A DNA stretch of 64,000 nucleotides from Epiperipatus broadwayi (GCA_028023455.1 JAQFVV010000022.1:8575100-8639099); one strand, 5' to 3'; shown: positions 50,693-63,125, counted from the stretch's first letter. The notes: generated by a model from the letters alone, not told the origin. Numbers and translations: made by a program.

Positions 50693-51143
50693 GCCTTGGA
50701 TCTGAGAGCACTGCACCTAGATCTTAGGATCTAATGCAACCTGCCAGCAGCCACCTTTTAACTCAACTTTACTACAAAACTATGAGAATGAAATTGAAAA
50801 CATTGTTAATATCTTCAATCTAAGCTCAATAGCTTTTATAGTCATGTGGGTCTGAACTCAATTCAGCACCCATACATTTTGGTGTCTTTGGCTCTTAAAC
50901 AACCATAGCCACCACTATCCTATTAGGCAGGATTGGTGTTAAACCACTAAACATCACATGATCTCCATATCTATACTAGCACATAATTTGTTGTAAACAA
51001 AGGCAAAACTCTCCATACAGTAGTGCCACCCTGTGCCAAACAGAGTAATCAATGGATGCCAGAAGGCTTGTGCATAAAATCTGTTTGGCACAGGGTGGCA
51101 CTACTGTATGGAGAGTTTTGCCTTTGTTTAGATTAAGATATTA

Positions 51144-54100
51144 CAGAAAAAAATTAGGTGATGTTGCTTCCATGAACCATGAAAGTGTAGTTAGTTTGTA
51201 AATATTGTTTCACAATTATTTAAACATTGTTGAGTATGAATATTCTGCATTAATTGTCAAACCGAAGGATATTTAATAAATAATAATGCATTCTTGAAAT
51301 TATGATCAGTAACTTAATGTACCAAGGCTTAATTAATCTTTTTTTTTGTTGTTAGATTTTATTTTTTTAAAGTGAAAATAAAATAGTTGCATTGAGAATT
51401 GATGTTTATTTGAACAAAAGATATTATTAAGCACTGATTTATAAAAGTAATGAAATTCAAATTTGCATATGTTCATTTATATGTACAATGAAGTGGTTTC
51501 TTTCTTCTTTATAATCTAAAACTAAGTGAACTTTCACTGATGTTTATCATAATCATAAAATCAAACAAAATGAAAATCAATATAAATAATGAAAGTTAAT
51601 TTATTTTTAATTTTTTTAAAGATGTTGTGAGCTGCTTCAATTGATAACTAATCTTTACATTCATTTTGAAAAATAAATCTATATTAAGTGATCTGAAAAT
51701 ATTACAGGTAAAATCTCCTCAATCTGAAATCCCTCATTTCAAGGCATTTTTTAGATTTGTGAATTTTTTGAAATTCATCATCAAACCTTTCTTGTTCTTT
51801 ACAAATCCAAACTGATGAAAATTTAACCAAATATTAATTTTAATATCTAAAATTACAGTAAATAGTTTTTATAAATTTATTAATAACAATATAATCTTTG
51901 AAAATATAGAATATTGATTATATTTATATCAGGACAAAATTTTGATATAGTATTAAGTAATTAAAACAACCAATCAAAACAGGAACTTTGCAATTGTCTT
52001 CAAATATTAAAAGTTTCTAATTAATGATGTGTATTGTAAGCTTTAGCTTTGCCAGTGAAGCTAGACTTTCAGACATTTAATGTATATAAGTAAACAAAAA
52101 AATTGTAAAGGAAAAATTTTCATTAGCTTAATTTTATTGTGTTAACTTTATTAAAGTATTATAAGTATGTGCCAATTTAATTATAAATTATTTATCATAT
52201 TTTATAAGTTCATAACATTGAAATTCATTTTATTTTTTTTACTATACTAATTTAAATTTATCTATGGGTAAAGTAATTTTAAGTGTTTAACCCAAAGATG
52301 TAGGTTTCTCTTTAACGAAAAATTGGTACTAAAAAGTCAAGATTGCTTTAATATATCCTTTGGTACTTCAAATTTTAGTGTTTAAATGAGTAGTAATAGA
52401 AATTAGGTCTAGAATTTTAATATTAGATGTTAATGCCGATTTTTTTTACTTATAATAAATCAATTCTATCTAAATAAACAATAGTATATCCATTTAAGAT
52501 AATATCATTAAGATTAAATGGATAAAAAAAAGCTAGATTAATTAATTGAAAAGACAAAAAATGATTTGTTAGTATTAAAATAGTTGATTTTCAATTGAAA
52601 TAACTTCAGTGTACATGTGTGTAAGTATGCTTACATTTATTAATTTTAATTTACACTTTCTTGTTTTATAATACTGGATATTGTTTTTAAATACTTAATT
52701 TAATTAAAACATTGAATTAAATTCTAGTGAACTTCTTAATTTATTTATTTAACATAATTTGAAAATAGTTATTAAAAAGTAATGTAATGTTTTTTTTTTT
52801 CAAAACAAAATATTTTCTTTTGTTGTACTTTATTTTACCATAACAATAATCTGGATTTCATTATTTTTTCAGACAGTACATGTTAATTAAAACATCTGAA
52901 AAATATGTAAATGAGTTTCTATCTTTACTGCACAAATACAAAATTGACCTTTCAAACTCTAAAGTGGGAAGATCAAAGGAAGTAATAAAATGTTTTTCAT
53001 CAATCAAAAAGAGTGACGTGACTAGATATATAAAAGATTGACATGCACATATTAATCTGAACTACATTGTCTGAACTATGGAAACCTCTACACTTATAGC
53101 AGAAAACACATGCATAGGGGAAAGAAATTTTAAAATTTCTCAGCTATAGAATTAATTATAAGTTATAGTTTTTTTAAAGTATTTATTTTAAAGTAACATG
53201 TATCCTTAAAAACCTTAAATTCAGGTACCAGAGTTTTAAACCAAAGTCAATAGAAAATCCAAAAGTTAACTATTTAAAAAAAAGGGGGGGAGGGGAGGGA
53301 AGCATACAATGAAAATGTGAAATAATTATTCAAACTCAATTGCTAAAATATATCTATCTAATACTAGTAGTTGCAGGAATTCTAATAAACTGTATTATAA
53401 ACATGACATTCCTTAAATCCTAAAAATAAAGTTATTGAAATCTCATATTTTTGGTAATAATTATAACATATTAATATTTTAAAATGCATCTTATACTACA
53501 TTATTTGAGAGAATAATAATTATCACAAACTTTCAAAATGTTTTATTTTGATATGTTTTAATAAATGGTGTTTCTTGGATAAATTTATTTGTAATACATG
53601 AACTATGAATTCAAAGAGAATAAATCATTTATGCTAAAATTAAAGTCACATTTGATTTCTGCCAATAAGTAGTCATTTGTTGTGGTTGCTGGTGAAAAAA
53701 AATCATTTTATAAGTCAACTTTATATTTAAAATAAACTAAATGAGAGGGAATACATTATAATTAAAAATGTAAATGCCATTAATTTAATAAGAATTATTT
53801 ATCATATGCTTTATGATCAAAATATGAACGTGTAAACTTGCTCTCTTTCTTTTTCTTTCTGGAAGGAAATCTACTTAGCTTTAGAAAAAATACTTGCTCT
53901 CGGAGATCTATTTAAATATAATTTTTAAAATGTATAAATAGAAATCTAGCTTATTGAAACTTGACTGACTTATATATTGAAATATTTTGGAAAAATTAAA
54001 TGACCATTATTAATGTACTTGTGTGCATAGATGTTTAAGGAAATCTTATAAAATAATTTTCAATGCCGTGCCTCTATTTTAGATTGCCTTACTTCCAACA

Positions 54101-55166
54101 AATGGAGAAATATTATCTGCTTATAAAACTGTCTTTTAGAAAATTGTGAAGTCTCCAAGATAAATAACTTTAATACTTTTAAAAATTTTAGTAAACTAGT
54201 TATAATTTAGAATTATAATTTTATATATTTATAATTTATTATTTACTTGTTTTATGCATTCATGCTTAGTATATTTTATTCATTATAGTTCATGATAATA
54301 TTCAAAAGTTCACATAATATTGAGTGTTCTATTAATGTTATATTATAATTTTAATATTACATTATTTTAACAGAATTGCTTTGTTCCCTGTTATGCATAT
54401 GTAAGTCATGAAAAGATGTTGCATATTCTTATTTTATTAATTATTTAAGACTATATTTTATTAAGACAGATCTGACAAAAAATAATTGTCTTATCAGTTT
54501 TAAACATAAATTAATAATTATGTTTATTAAGAGATTAGAATTAGTTTCTCTCTTGTGTATTGCTATAAGTTTATCTTGCCAATTTATGTTTCCAAAGGAT
54601 AGGAGCCTTTCTCTCTCTTGGTTATATTAATTTAGATAGCCCACATATTTTATAGAGAGATGTTAGTCTTGTCTCTCTTATCAATTATATTTTCCATGAG
54701 TGGTAGGTGTTATTATATTTCATATTTGGATAAACACTTTGTTTCAGGCATTCCTTGTTGCTAGTATTTGTGATAATCCAGTCCTACTTTTCCCATATGT
54801 CTAAAGACAAAATACCAGAATATTTATTTGCTCTCAGAATATAGATGCATATTTGGGGTTCATGCCATCATTAGATTCACTGCCTTTATTTATCTTTTCC
54901 CCTCAGAAGTATCATATTTTTGTATTGTAATCATGTATGGTGTATTATATATTTTTATTGTTATGGCAATTAATATGGTTGTTTATTTTTGAAGTGTGTC
55001 ATCTTTTCTTCAGATGTACTTTTGATTATTGTTGGTGTAAATAGAGGTGGTCTTGATGTATAAATCTGTTTTCTGTGTTTTGCCAGCAGTATAGAAAATA
55101 AAACTGATAATTACTTTATTCAAATTTTCAAAATTGTATTTCTCAGCCTAAATAAGCAATATACAC
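51144..55166. other. AT-rich DNA, no gene recognised
   Basis: Four kilobases of A/T-rich sequence. No frame with a domain. A purine run (AAAAAAGGGGGGGAGGGGAG) lies near 53278-53300. Confidence 0.4.
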
Positions 55167-55167
55167 T

Positions 55168-55206
<39 letters not shown>
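55168..55206. repeat. (ATC)n microsatellite
   Basis: About thirteen ATC units. It could be the tail of a minus-strand RTE-like insertion, but no LINE body adjoins it. Confidence 0.9.
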
Positions 55207-55209
<3 letters not shown>

Positions 55210-55489
55210 TAGCATGTAGATTCATTTATAAAATATATATTGACTATACATTAATAAGAAAAAAAATCTGCAAACTTTTATGAAATAAGATAACACATTT
55301 AACACAAACTTAACATCTGTCTTTTGGTATTTGAATACAGTAATAAGGTCTTAGAATTCAGAATGCTATGATATTTAGTTGTATTTATATGTTGGATAGA
55401 AGCAAAAGCAACAACTGACCAATAAAATTTCTACTGAGACTAGAGAATTTATGAAAAAAAAAAAAGAAAAAGGAATACGAAGATATACA

Positions 55490-57272
55490 CAAATGACACA
55501 TTAAAAAAGATTGAATATCTTGAATATTGTAAAATGGTGTGGAAAAGAGTTGAAAATGATATAAGAAAGTATAACTGTGAACTAGCAAGAAAAGCTGTAG
55601 AAGAAAATAAAAGTCTTAAGAGTGTAAAACAACATTTTGGTATTGGTGGGAAATTTATATCTGCAATAAGAAAAAAAAGGTGGAATTGTTACTAAAAAGA
55701 GAGATGACATCATGAAATGGGTAGAAGACTTCTATCAAGAATTATATAGTAATAAAGAACAAGTACCTCTTATATCTATATATCTTCTAAATTTTCCAGA
55801 ATTTTAAATGAAGAAGTGAGATATGCAATTAAATTTACGAGGAAAGGCTCCAGGTAATGATGGAATTTATAATTGATATATTTAAAAAAGCAGGTGGAGA
55901 AATAGAATTTTTTTTAGCAAAGTTATATACCAAATGTCTAAATGATAAAGATGTACCAAGTAATTAGAAGAATGCAGTATTAATATTAATATTTAAAAAA
56001 GGTGATAAAAATATATTAGAAATTACAGACCTATCAACCTTTTATCAGTTTATACAAATTTTTTACCAAGGTAATTACAACTAGTCTACAGAGAACATTG
56101 GATTTCCACCAACCAAGAGAACAAGCTGCATTTAAAAGTGGTTTTAGTACAATAGATCATATCCAGGTATTGAGAGAAGTTATAGAAAGGACAAATGAAT
56201 ATGAGTTGCCATTATGGTTTGGATTTGTAGATTATGAAAAGGCATTTGATTCTATAAACATTTCTTTTGTGATTAAAGCACTGAATCATCAAGGTATAGA
56301 TCCAAAATATTGGCATATTTTAAATAATATTTATAAAAATGCAACAGCAATAATTAGATTACATAATGATGTTAGGAACGTCAACATTGAAAAGGATGTA
56401 AAACATGGTGACTCCATAACTCCATAACTTTTTACAACAGTGCTGCAAGAAGTATTTTGTGGATTAAAATGGAAAGATAAAGGAGTGAAAGTAAATGGAG
56501 ATTCTTTAAGTTATTTAGATTTTGCAGATGATGTTGTTGTTTTTGCAAATAATGCTTTAGAGCTGCAGGAAATGTTGCAGAAGTTATCAGATGAAAGTAG
56601 GAAAGTTAAAAAGACTGAAGTAATGTTTAATGGATTTTCTCAAAATATGAAAATAAAGATTGATTATGATGATTTAGAAGAAGTTAACAGTTATAAATAT
56701 CTTGGTCAGATTATTAACACAGATGGAAATATAATGGATGAAATTAATCATAGAATTAAACTTGGTTGGAGTATTTTTGGTAGAAATAACTTGATACTAA
56801 AAGGAAATATGCCTATGTGTTTGAAAATGAAGGTTTTTATTAAATGTGTTTTACCGGTTCTTACTTATGAATCTGAGACTTGGACACTTAATAGAAGAGT
56901 AATACAGAGACTTCAGACCACTCAAAGAAGTATGGAGAGATGCATATTGGGAGTAACAAAAAGAGATCAAAAATGTAATATAAGGGTAAGTATTACTAAC
57001 CTCACTGAAAAAATTAAAAGACTGAAGTGGAGTTGGGTTGGACATATTGCTAGAAGAGATGATAATAGATAGACAAGTGAAATCTTAAACTGGATTCCAA
57101 GAGATTGTAAAAGACCCAGAAAAAAACAGCATTGTAAAATGGATGGATGAAATAACAATGTGTGCAGGGTTGATGTAGAGAAAAGAAGCTAAAGATCAGA
57201 AAAGGTGGATTGAACTTGGAGAGACCTTCATCCTGCAGTGGACTGATAATGGTTGATGGTGATGATATGTTA
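55490..57272 (+). pseudogene. RTE-like LINE reverse transcriptase, 5'-truncated, inactive
   Basis: The best LINE copy in the window. Fragments before 56098 give the region upstream of RT (KSLKSVKQHFGI) with frame changes. 56098-56427 encodes REQAAFKSGFSTIDHIQVLR and FVDYEKAFDSI (first catalytic Asp). An in-frame TAA (56425-56427) sits where a residue before LFTTVLQEVF is expected. 56440-57072 has the LDFADDVVVFA box (Asp-Asp), EVNSYKYLGQIINTDG, VLTYESETWTL and WVGHIARRDD, then TAG (57070-57072). After this stop the frame still reads TSEILNWIPRDCKRPRK, and nucleotide similarity to the 41 kb copy continues to a GGTTGATGGTGATGATATG end. The endonuclease domain is missing. The RTE-like clade is inferred from the C-terminal motifs and ATG-rich tail. 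Confidence 0.88.
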
Positions 57273-57332
57273 GAATATTTCCACCATCTAATATAAGTAT
57301 TAACTGTCTTCAGAATTATTTAATTTTATTTA

Positions 57333-57412
57333 AATATTCCAAATACATTCAACTGTTAGTAATAGCATATAGGTTAATATTTGCACTAACAGTTGAATGT
57401 ATTTGGAATATT
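57333..57412. repeat. Hairpin, 28-bp arms
   Basis: AATATTCCAAATACATTCAA with CTGTTAGT (57334-57361) pairs with ACTAACAGTTGAATGTATTT with GGAATATT (57385-57412). Located just after the LINE 3' end. Confidence 0.88.
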
Positions 57413-57986
57413 AAAAATTTTTTTTTTCCAAAGACAATTTATTGGATGATGAAAATAGTCCAATATATAAATACAACCAAAACACCATCAACACAAATCT
57501 CCAGGAAAACAGTATGATATTTAGTCTTTTAGAACTATATAATTACTACTCCCAGATCTAGCAGTTTCCAGTATGAACAATCAGATTACCTGTTGAACAT
57601 GTCTTACTTTTCATGCAAAAAACATTAGCCAATATGTTATTCTTTCTTTTTCACAATGTTCTTTTTTTTTCACAATATCATGTGAAGAATTGTTAATAAT
57701 CCTATTGAAATTTATTAGTTTTGCTATCACAGATAAGCAATTAAATTATAAATATTCCTTTCCATAAGTGCATTTGTAAATTATTATCATTAGCAATCAT
57801 TCAAAAAAGGTATAGTCATTTTAATTTTAGTAAAAAAAATAGTATATACAAGAATGGAGTCAGAATACACATAATTCTAATGTCCTAGTTATTGTAGAAA
57901 AATGATAGATGGTATAATAAACTTCTGATTATCTGTAAATGTATCTCATTTTATATATGTATTGTTTCTGTCTTAATAACAAAAAA

Positions 57987-58113
57987 AAAAATCTCGTTTT
58001 TTTTTCATGTGTCATAGCATCGGCCAGTAAGCGAACCCGCAACCCGGGCAACTACTTGTAAGGCAGTCGCGCTGACCTCTCGACCACCAAAGCTTGACAA
58101 AAATCTCGTTTTT
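57987..58113 (-). mobile_element. tRNA-derived SINE with 15-bp target duplication
   Basis: AAAAATCTCGTTTTT occurs at 57987-58001 and 58099-58113. Between them, on the minus strand, is a tRNA-like sequence of about 97 bases. It has an A box TGGTCGAGAGG, an anticodon arm ACTGC-CTTACAA-GTAGT with five pairs (anticodon position TAC, valine-like) and a B box GGGTTCGCTTAC. The acceptor stem does not close and stem D is poor, so this is a tRNA-derived retroposon and not a functional tRNA gene. It is far GC-richer than its surroundings, which suggests recent insertion. Confidence 0.82.
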
Positions 58114-58381
58114 AATACTATTTTGATGATAGATTTAAACACTTGTGATTGTTACAAATTTTAAAAAAAGCAACAGGTTATATAAGTAAATAACTCTATA
58201 TATTGTGATGATAATACGTTAAAAAATTCGTGATTAAGTAGATTAATATATATATTACATACATATTCAGTACACATTTATATTGATAGTATAGAAATGA
58301 ATTAAGCAACCTACATATCACCACATATTCTTTTCAAATTATGAATAAAGATACAATAAAAGACAACCCCCCCCCCCCAAG

Positions 58382-58450
58382 ATTCATGTCATGCTGAACT
58401 AACGCTCATCAGTTGGCCCAGGTCACCATCTCTCATATATATCTTTATTA
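58382..58450 (-). repeat. Family A fragment with degenerate hammerhead
   Basis: On the minus strand GGCCAACTGATGAGCGTTAG...CAGCATGACATGAATC. CTGATGA (58412-58406) is intact, but GAAA has become GACA and the following stem is lost. It abuts a run of 12 C. Confidence 0.6.
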
Positions 58451-58539
58451 TATGTGTAATATCTATCAATAGTAAATGTGACATTAAGTTTGATACTTGT
58501 AATTCAAAATGTAGAAATGAAATATATTTCTATTGCCTG

Positions 58540-58640
58540 AATTCGAATCCAGTTCAAATTAAACTTAGAATTTTTTCAAATTCAATCAAGCTATGGATTT
58601 TTTTTTTCCAGTTAACTATTCAATTTCATGAAGATGGGCA
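58540..58640 (+). repeat. Old tRNA-like SINE copy
   Basis: ATTCGAATCC (58541-58550) followed by the AACTTAGAATTTTTTCAAAT and AAGCTATGGATTTTTTTTTT tail of the SINE-like family. Confidence 0.4.
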
Positions 58641-60299
58641 AATTTTGTGATTAATGCTATTTCTTTATTTTCTATTGTAAGGGACAATTGGGAGGTCTTT
58701 GCACTGTAGTGGACTATTTAAAGGTTGTTTTTATCTAATCTCTTACAGCTTATATTTAAATTTGGATTATTAATAAAAAAAATTTAAGAAATGAAATAGT
58801 TTTTGATTGTCTTCTGATATTCCATTCCTTAGCATTCTATTATAAAGTATTATTGCTAAAAAATAAAAATTTCACGTTGCTTTTTACGTTGCAGAAAAAG
58901 TCGGGAAGGGGGTTAAGAATTCAGGGAACATATAAAAAGAGAGAATTTTTTTATTAGTAAAATGGAAATACTGTTTTCTAATTGAATGGCAATAACTAGT
59001 GGCTCTTAAAAATCGAGAGATGGAGGGAGCGAGAGCGATGCAGAGAAGTTTTCTCAAAAAAAAAATTCTCAAGGGTAATTATAAGGAAAGCAAGATAATC
59101 CTATCCATTATCAAAGTTCACAGCACACAAATCATCATCTTTGATAAAATCCCTCTCAAATTGTCAGGTTTCGAGATCCCCAATAGGTTTCACTTCAACT
59201 TTCTGAATTAATATCCTTTATTGATTTTTTTCCATCCTCCCTCTAAGGTGTAAATATGGTACTAAATTTACATAAACTGTATACACTACTAATCTTAAAA
59301 AAATAAGAAAGGCCTTTAAGTTGTTTACTTTTTAAATCTTGTGAATTTAGCCTATAAACATATAAATAAAATATTCTCATTTCAGTATTTTAATTGTAAT
59401 ACCTTCTTCTAATATATACGTTTTTAGAATCTTACAAGCCTGCTTCTGTTACTATAGTAACAGTGCTTACCCACAATGCATTGCAGCTTCATGTGCTTAA
59501 ATCTTTAGATGATCTCCTAAGGTTTTATTTTATTTTTTAGTGTTATTATTTTTAGAATAAAAATGTAAATGTTTTCTTCATAATTGTTACAAAAGATAAA
59601 ATGGTAGAGGCTACAGAGGGTATATTCCTGAGAATGTCTAATGATTTAGAAACGAGAATATTATATGTTGTTTTTCCCCATGCCTTTTAATTATCTCCAT
59701 TCTTAAGGAAAAAGGGGAGGGAAAAGAGAACAGGTCTGCATCTTAAGATATTTTATCCCAAAGGAATTGGAAGATAGGATTTAATAGGATACAATAGAAT
59801 GTAAGTAAATTATTAAGCTTAATTTTACGTATATGTATATAACACAATTGAATATTTATTTTGTAAATTTACAAGAATTGAAGTTTTTTTTTTTTTAAAA
59901 TCTTGGAATTTTTTTTGTAGTATTAAGTTAAGAATTTGAAAATGATATAAGAAATGAAAAAAGAAAAATGCGATTTTAAAAATAAGAAAAAAAAGGTTGA
60001 GAATATTATAATTTCACTTCTTAATCATAATTTAATAATAATTAAAATAAAAAGGGCTCTACAAAATTATATATATGTTAAACATTATCTTGCGCTTCAG
60101 AGCATATATATGTATTTGAATGCATCTACTCGTTAAGTCTTTTATTGTATATAGAAATGCATTATACTTATACAAATATTCCATATGTTGATGTGTGTGT
60201 GCGTGCAAATATTTTTGGTTTCTGTTACAGTAGCATTTTTAACAAGCAAAGTGAAGAAGAATTTTAATCAAGTTACTGGTACACTTTATCATCTTTGAT
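58641..60299. other. AT-rich DNA, no gene recognised
   Basis: A GC-richer patch at 59000-59190 has a 70-codon frame on the plus strand (59.0-59.2 kb) with no recognisable motif. I see no splice or promoter evidence for a gene. Confidence 0.4.
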
Positions 60300-60445
60300 A
60301 ATATTGAGAATCTCATGATATAGTGATAACACATCTCTATACTAAACCTACACACAAACTGTGTTCGAATCCTAAAAAAACTCCAGGTTCCAAACAAATC
60401 TAGGATTTTCCCCTAACATTATATATCTAGACATTGTAAGTTAGA
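60300..60445 (+). repeat. Old tRNA-like SINE copy
   Basis: ATATAGTGATAACACATCTC (A-box-like), TGTGTTCGAATCC (B-box-like, 60360-60372), then CTCCAGGTTCCAAACAAATC and TAGGATTTTCCCCTAACATT. The most complete tRNA-like head of this family in the window. Confidence 0.5.
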
Positions 60446-60732
60446 GACCAAATCAAGAATGGAAAAATGTTAATTATTTACGCGTTCAGAGTTGCATACT
60501 GAAGTAATGAAGTCGTATATCGTTTATGTCATTACGATGTCTTATATCCAAATTTATAATAGGTAAATCAGTTTTTGCCTTACTAAACAAAGGTCTTTTC
60601 AATAACCGCCGATAAAGGAAAAACAAAACAGAAGGAATTATTTCCCATGCTTATCAAGTGATGAGAATTTGAGAAGTTATTGCATCGTTATTTTATCCTC
60701 TGGTTAAGTTAGGCTAAATATTTAATTAATTA

Positions 60733-60825
60733 GTGGAGAGTGGTGGGTCATGTGAAAGTCTGTGCTCATATACCCTATATTACATATATAAACACATGGT
60801 ATATATTAAGCCTGTGTATCAGTTA
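60733..60825 (+). repeat. Family A 3'-end fragment
   Basis: GTGGAGAGTGGTGGGTCATG, TGAAAGTCTGTGCTCATATA, CCCTATATTACATATATAAA and AAGCCTGTGTATCAGTTATT correspond to the end of the 42.8 and 48.3 kb copies. No ribozyme. Confidence 0.75.
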
Positions 60826-61695
60826 TTAATTAATGATAAGTAAAAAATTGGTCTCTGAAATGACTACAGATTAGCAACTTAGAAAAAAGTATTCTAAATC
60901 TAATTGGAAACATTTTTTTTTTTAAAAAAATCCATTTCAAATTCAAATCCAGATTGTGAGCTTTGCATTTAAAATTGTACTACCACTGTACCATGTTACT
61001 TTGTAAACGCTGTCATTATCATATGCATCAATATTGAGAAGTCTATTCTTTCAAGTTTTATTAAGCTCTTTACATTCATAACTACTTTCAATATTAGTTC
61101 AAGAATAGTTTTCTCTTTCTTTAGATAATCAACCAATTGTATTTGATATGATCAAAGTTAAAAAATATTCATTTGCTATGGCGATCACTTCAGGCCCTTT
61201 AGTATTGATTTGAATTGCCTGATATAATTTAGGGCAGTAGTCCCCAAAACTAATAATTGTCTATGGTTCAATGTTCAGCTCTATCATTGATTGTGTTCAA
61301 TATCACATGACCTCCTGAGCAATTAATCATTCAGTTATTTTTTATTATGTAGTAGTTAATTAATGTTTGGTAATGTGTGTGTTCGCAGTATGAACTCTAG
61401 ACATATACAATGGTGGACATAAAAACTTATGCATATATTAAAGAGAGTGAAAAAGTATATGGTTACAGCTGTTCCAAAATTGAATTTCCCTTGAGTAGAT
61501 GGGGAATGTGTGGGAAGCGGTAAAGATTATAGTTGCGTGTAAACTGGTTGGAGAGCATTTATAACTTCTCTGGTTTCAAATTTAGATTTTGATAAATCTA
61601 TAAATTTGTTTTATTTTTTTTATTTGTTTATATATGTATTTACAGTTTCCTGAATATGTGCATTTGAATTATCAATATATCATTCAGAATTTTAC
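60826..61695. other. AT-rich DNA, no gene recognised
   Basis: Nothing assigned. Confidence 0.4.
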
Positions 61696-61779
61696 TTAAT
61701 TATTATGACCCTCAACTCTCCATGTCATCTCATATTGCCTACCCACCTGATCACACACATGTTGAAAAGATAAATAATC

Positions 61780-61822
61780 GCCAATATACGTATTTCATGC
61801 TAAACCAGCATCATCAGTTGGT
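61780..61822 (-). ncRNA. Hammerhead ribozyme, family A, left arm
   Basis: ACCAA, CTGATGA, TGCT-GGTTT-AGCA (one T fewer than other copies before TGCT), GAAA, ATACGTAT, A, TTGGC. Stem I keeps four pairs. Confidence 0.72.
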
Positions 61823-62026
61823 CCAGATTATTATCTACAGACATATATACAATCAGTGCTCAGCTGTGGGCTTTGAATGTTCCATCATCAGATTTTCAAT
61901 GAAATGGATGGTTGAAGAGTTGTGGGTTGGAGTAGTTTGAAGCCTGTGCATTAAAGTATGAAGATTGGCTATCTTAATATAAAGGCTGAGCACTGATTGT
62001 ATATAAGTGTGGGGATAGCAATTTGG

Positions 62027-62070
62027 ACCAACTGATGATTGCTGGTTTAGCATGAAATACATATATTGGT
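62027..62070 (+). ncRNA. Hammerhead ribozyme, family A, right arm
   Basis: ACCAA (62027-62031), CTGATGA (62032-62038), TTGCT-GGTTT-AGCAT, GAAA, ATACATAT, A, TTGGT (62066-62070). Stem III has a central C-A mismatch. Confidence 0.8.
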
Positions 62071-62235
62071 GATTATTTATCTTTTCAACATGTGTGTAAT
62101 CAGGGGGGTCAGAAATATGAGATGGCATGTAAAGTTGAGGGTCATGTGAAAGTCTGAGTTTGAATTCCTTATATATTACATTACATATTTGCAGGTGTGT
62201 GCAAGCCTGTACAGTGTATTAAATTAATTATTATG

Positions 62236-63125
62236 TAAGAAGTGGCAAACTATTACTACTAGTAATATATATATTATTGTCTCATTCTTTACTTACATAT
62301 AAATATATACATTATAATTTTTATTTATTATTGCTGTTATATAGTAGGTAGAGTAAAATAGTTTTTAAATAGTCCACAACAGGGAAAAGGTCACTTACAC
62401 AATTATTTCATAGCAAAACAGAGAAAAGGAAAGTATTCACCAGACTTGCAAGTTGCTGGCTAGTGAAGGTTTGAATATTTTCTAAGGTTTAATTTAGTCA
62501 CTAACTAAAAATAGCTAGATACCCATTTACCAATCAATATTGGATGGTTAAACAGGATCACTATGAGCTGACTAAACAAAAAATCTTAGTTTGAGCAAAA
62601 ATTTTCAAATTTACAGGGCTTGCATTTGAATCAAAATCAGGCAAATAATCTATATATTACAGTGAAGCTATTAAAATTTTTATTTAATAAATAATACAGA
62701 AACAAAATTGACTACAATTAATATATATATATATAACTAGCTAGCTATTGGGAAGTTATAAATTATTATCTAAGTAATGAATGATTGATAGTTTGGTGTG
62801 AAAGTTTGTAAAAATGATTATTAATACATTTTTGAAACAGGTTATCTGTTTGTTATGTGAGGTTTATTTAAGCTTCTATGGAGTTAAAAAAATCTTCATT
62901 GCAGTCATGTGTTCAGTATTCTTTGTTTATATTAAAATCTTATACAAGAATAAAAAGGAAATCTTTCTTCTATATAAAAATTGTCTGATAACAGATTGTG
63001 GATTCTATGGTTTAATTAAGCTTTGGCTGTTATTATGTCATTTATATTTATCCATCTAACAATTAGCAATTTTTGATTTGTTATCTATTTAATGAATGAG
63101 AATTAATGCAAAAGTTTGTAAAATC
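62236..63125. other. AT-rich DNA, no gene recognised
   Basis: An 81-codon frame at 62814-63059 is hydrophobic (many Leu, Phe, Cys) with no family match that I recognise, and A/T-rich chance frames of this length are common here. The segment at 62440-62590 resembles the inverse of the SINE-like tail. Confidence 0.35.

Larger units (their letters stand above)
50014..51143 (-). mobile_element. Family B tandem array with 16-bp target duplication
   Basis: TTAGATTAAGATATTA occurs at 50014-50029 and 51128-51143. Between these lie unit 1 (50029-50485), unit 2 (50486-50940), and a truncated unit 3 (50941-51080) that turns back on itself (CTGTTTGGCACAGGGTGGCA onwards, 51081-51127), forming a hairpin head with GCAAAACTCTCCATACAGTA. 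The two full units (457 and 455 bp) are nearly identical. Because one duplication bounds the whole array, it probably inserted as a multimer or grew in place after one insertion. No protein coding. Confidence 0.88.
61696..62235. mobile_element. Family A palindromic element with 12-bp target duplication
   Basis: TTAATTATTATG occurs at 61696-61707 and 62224-62235. Between them a 516-bp element has a minus-oriented left arm (CTCATATTGCCTACCCACCT, GTTGAAAAGATAAATAATCG, hammerhead, CAATCAGTGCTCAGC). It turns round near 61865 and continues as a longer plus-oriented arm (TTTCAATGAAATGGATGGTT, GAAGCCTGTGCATTAAAGTA, hammerhead, CATGTGAAAGTCTGAGTTTG, GTGTGCAAGCCTGTACAGTG). The two short frames that cross it (61.7-61.9 plus, 61.9-62.1 minus) are mirror images from the palindrome and not genes. 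Confidence 0.87.

Noticed and set aside
50029-51127. CRISPR-like or satellite array
   Set aside because: Units are 455 bp with no spacer pattern, only two full copies are present, and a target duplication bounds them; a mobile element fits.
58002-58098. Functional tRNA-Val gene
   Set aside because: Acceptor and D stems do not pair properly, and the sequence is flanked by a target duplication, so it is a retroposon.
61722-62128. Opposite-strand frames with similar protein sequence (HVEKINN.QYTYFMLNQ)
   Set aside because: They are mirror images produced by the family A palindrome, and also recur at 48.3 kb. They cross the ribozyme and are not a conserved protein.
62814-63059. Hydrophobic 81-codon frame
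   Set aside because: No recognisable family and no signal peptide pattern that I trust; composition follows local AT bias.
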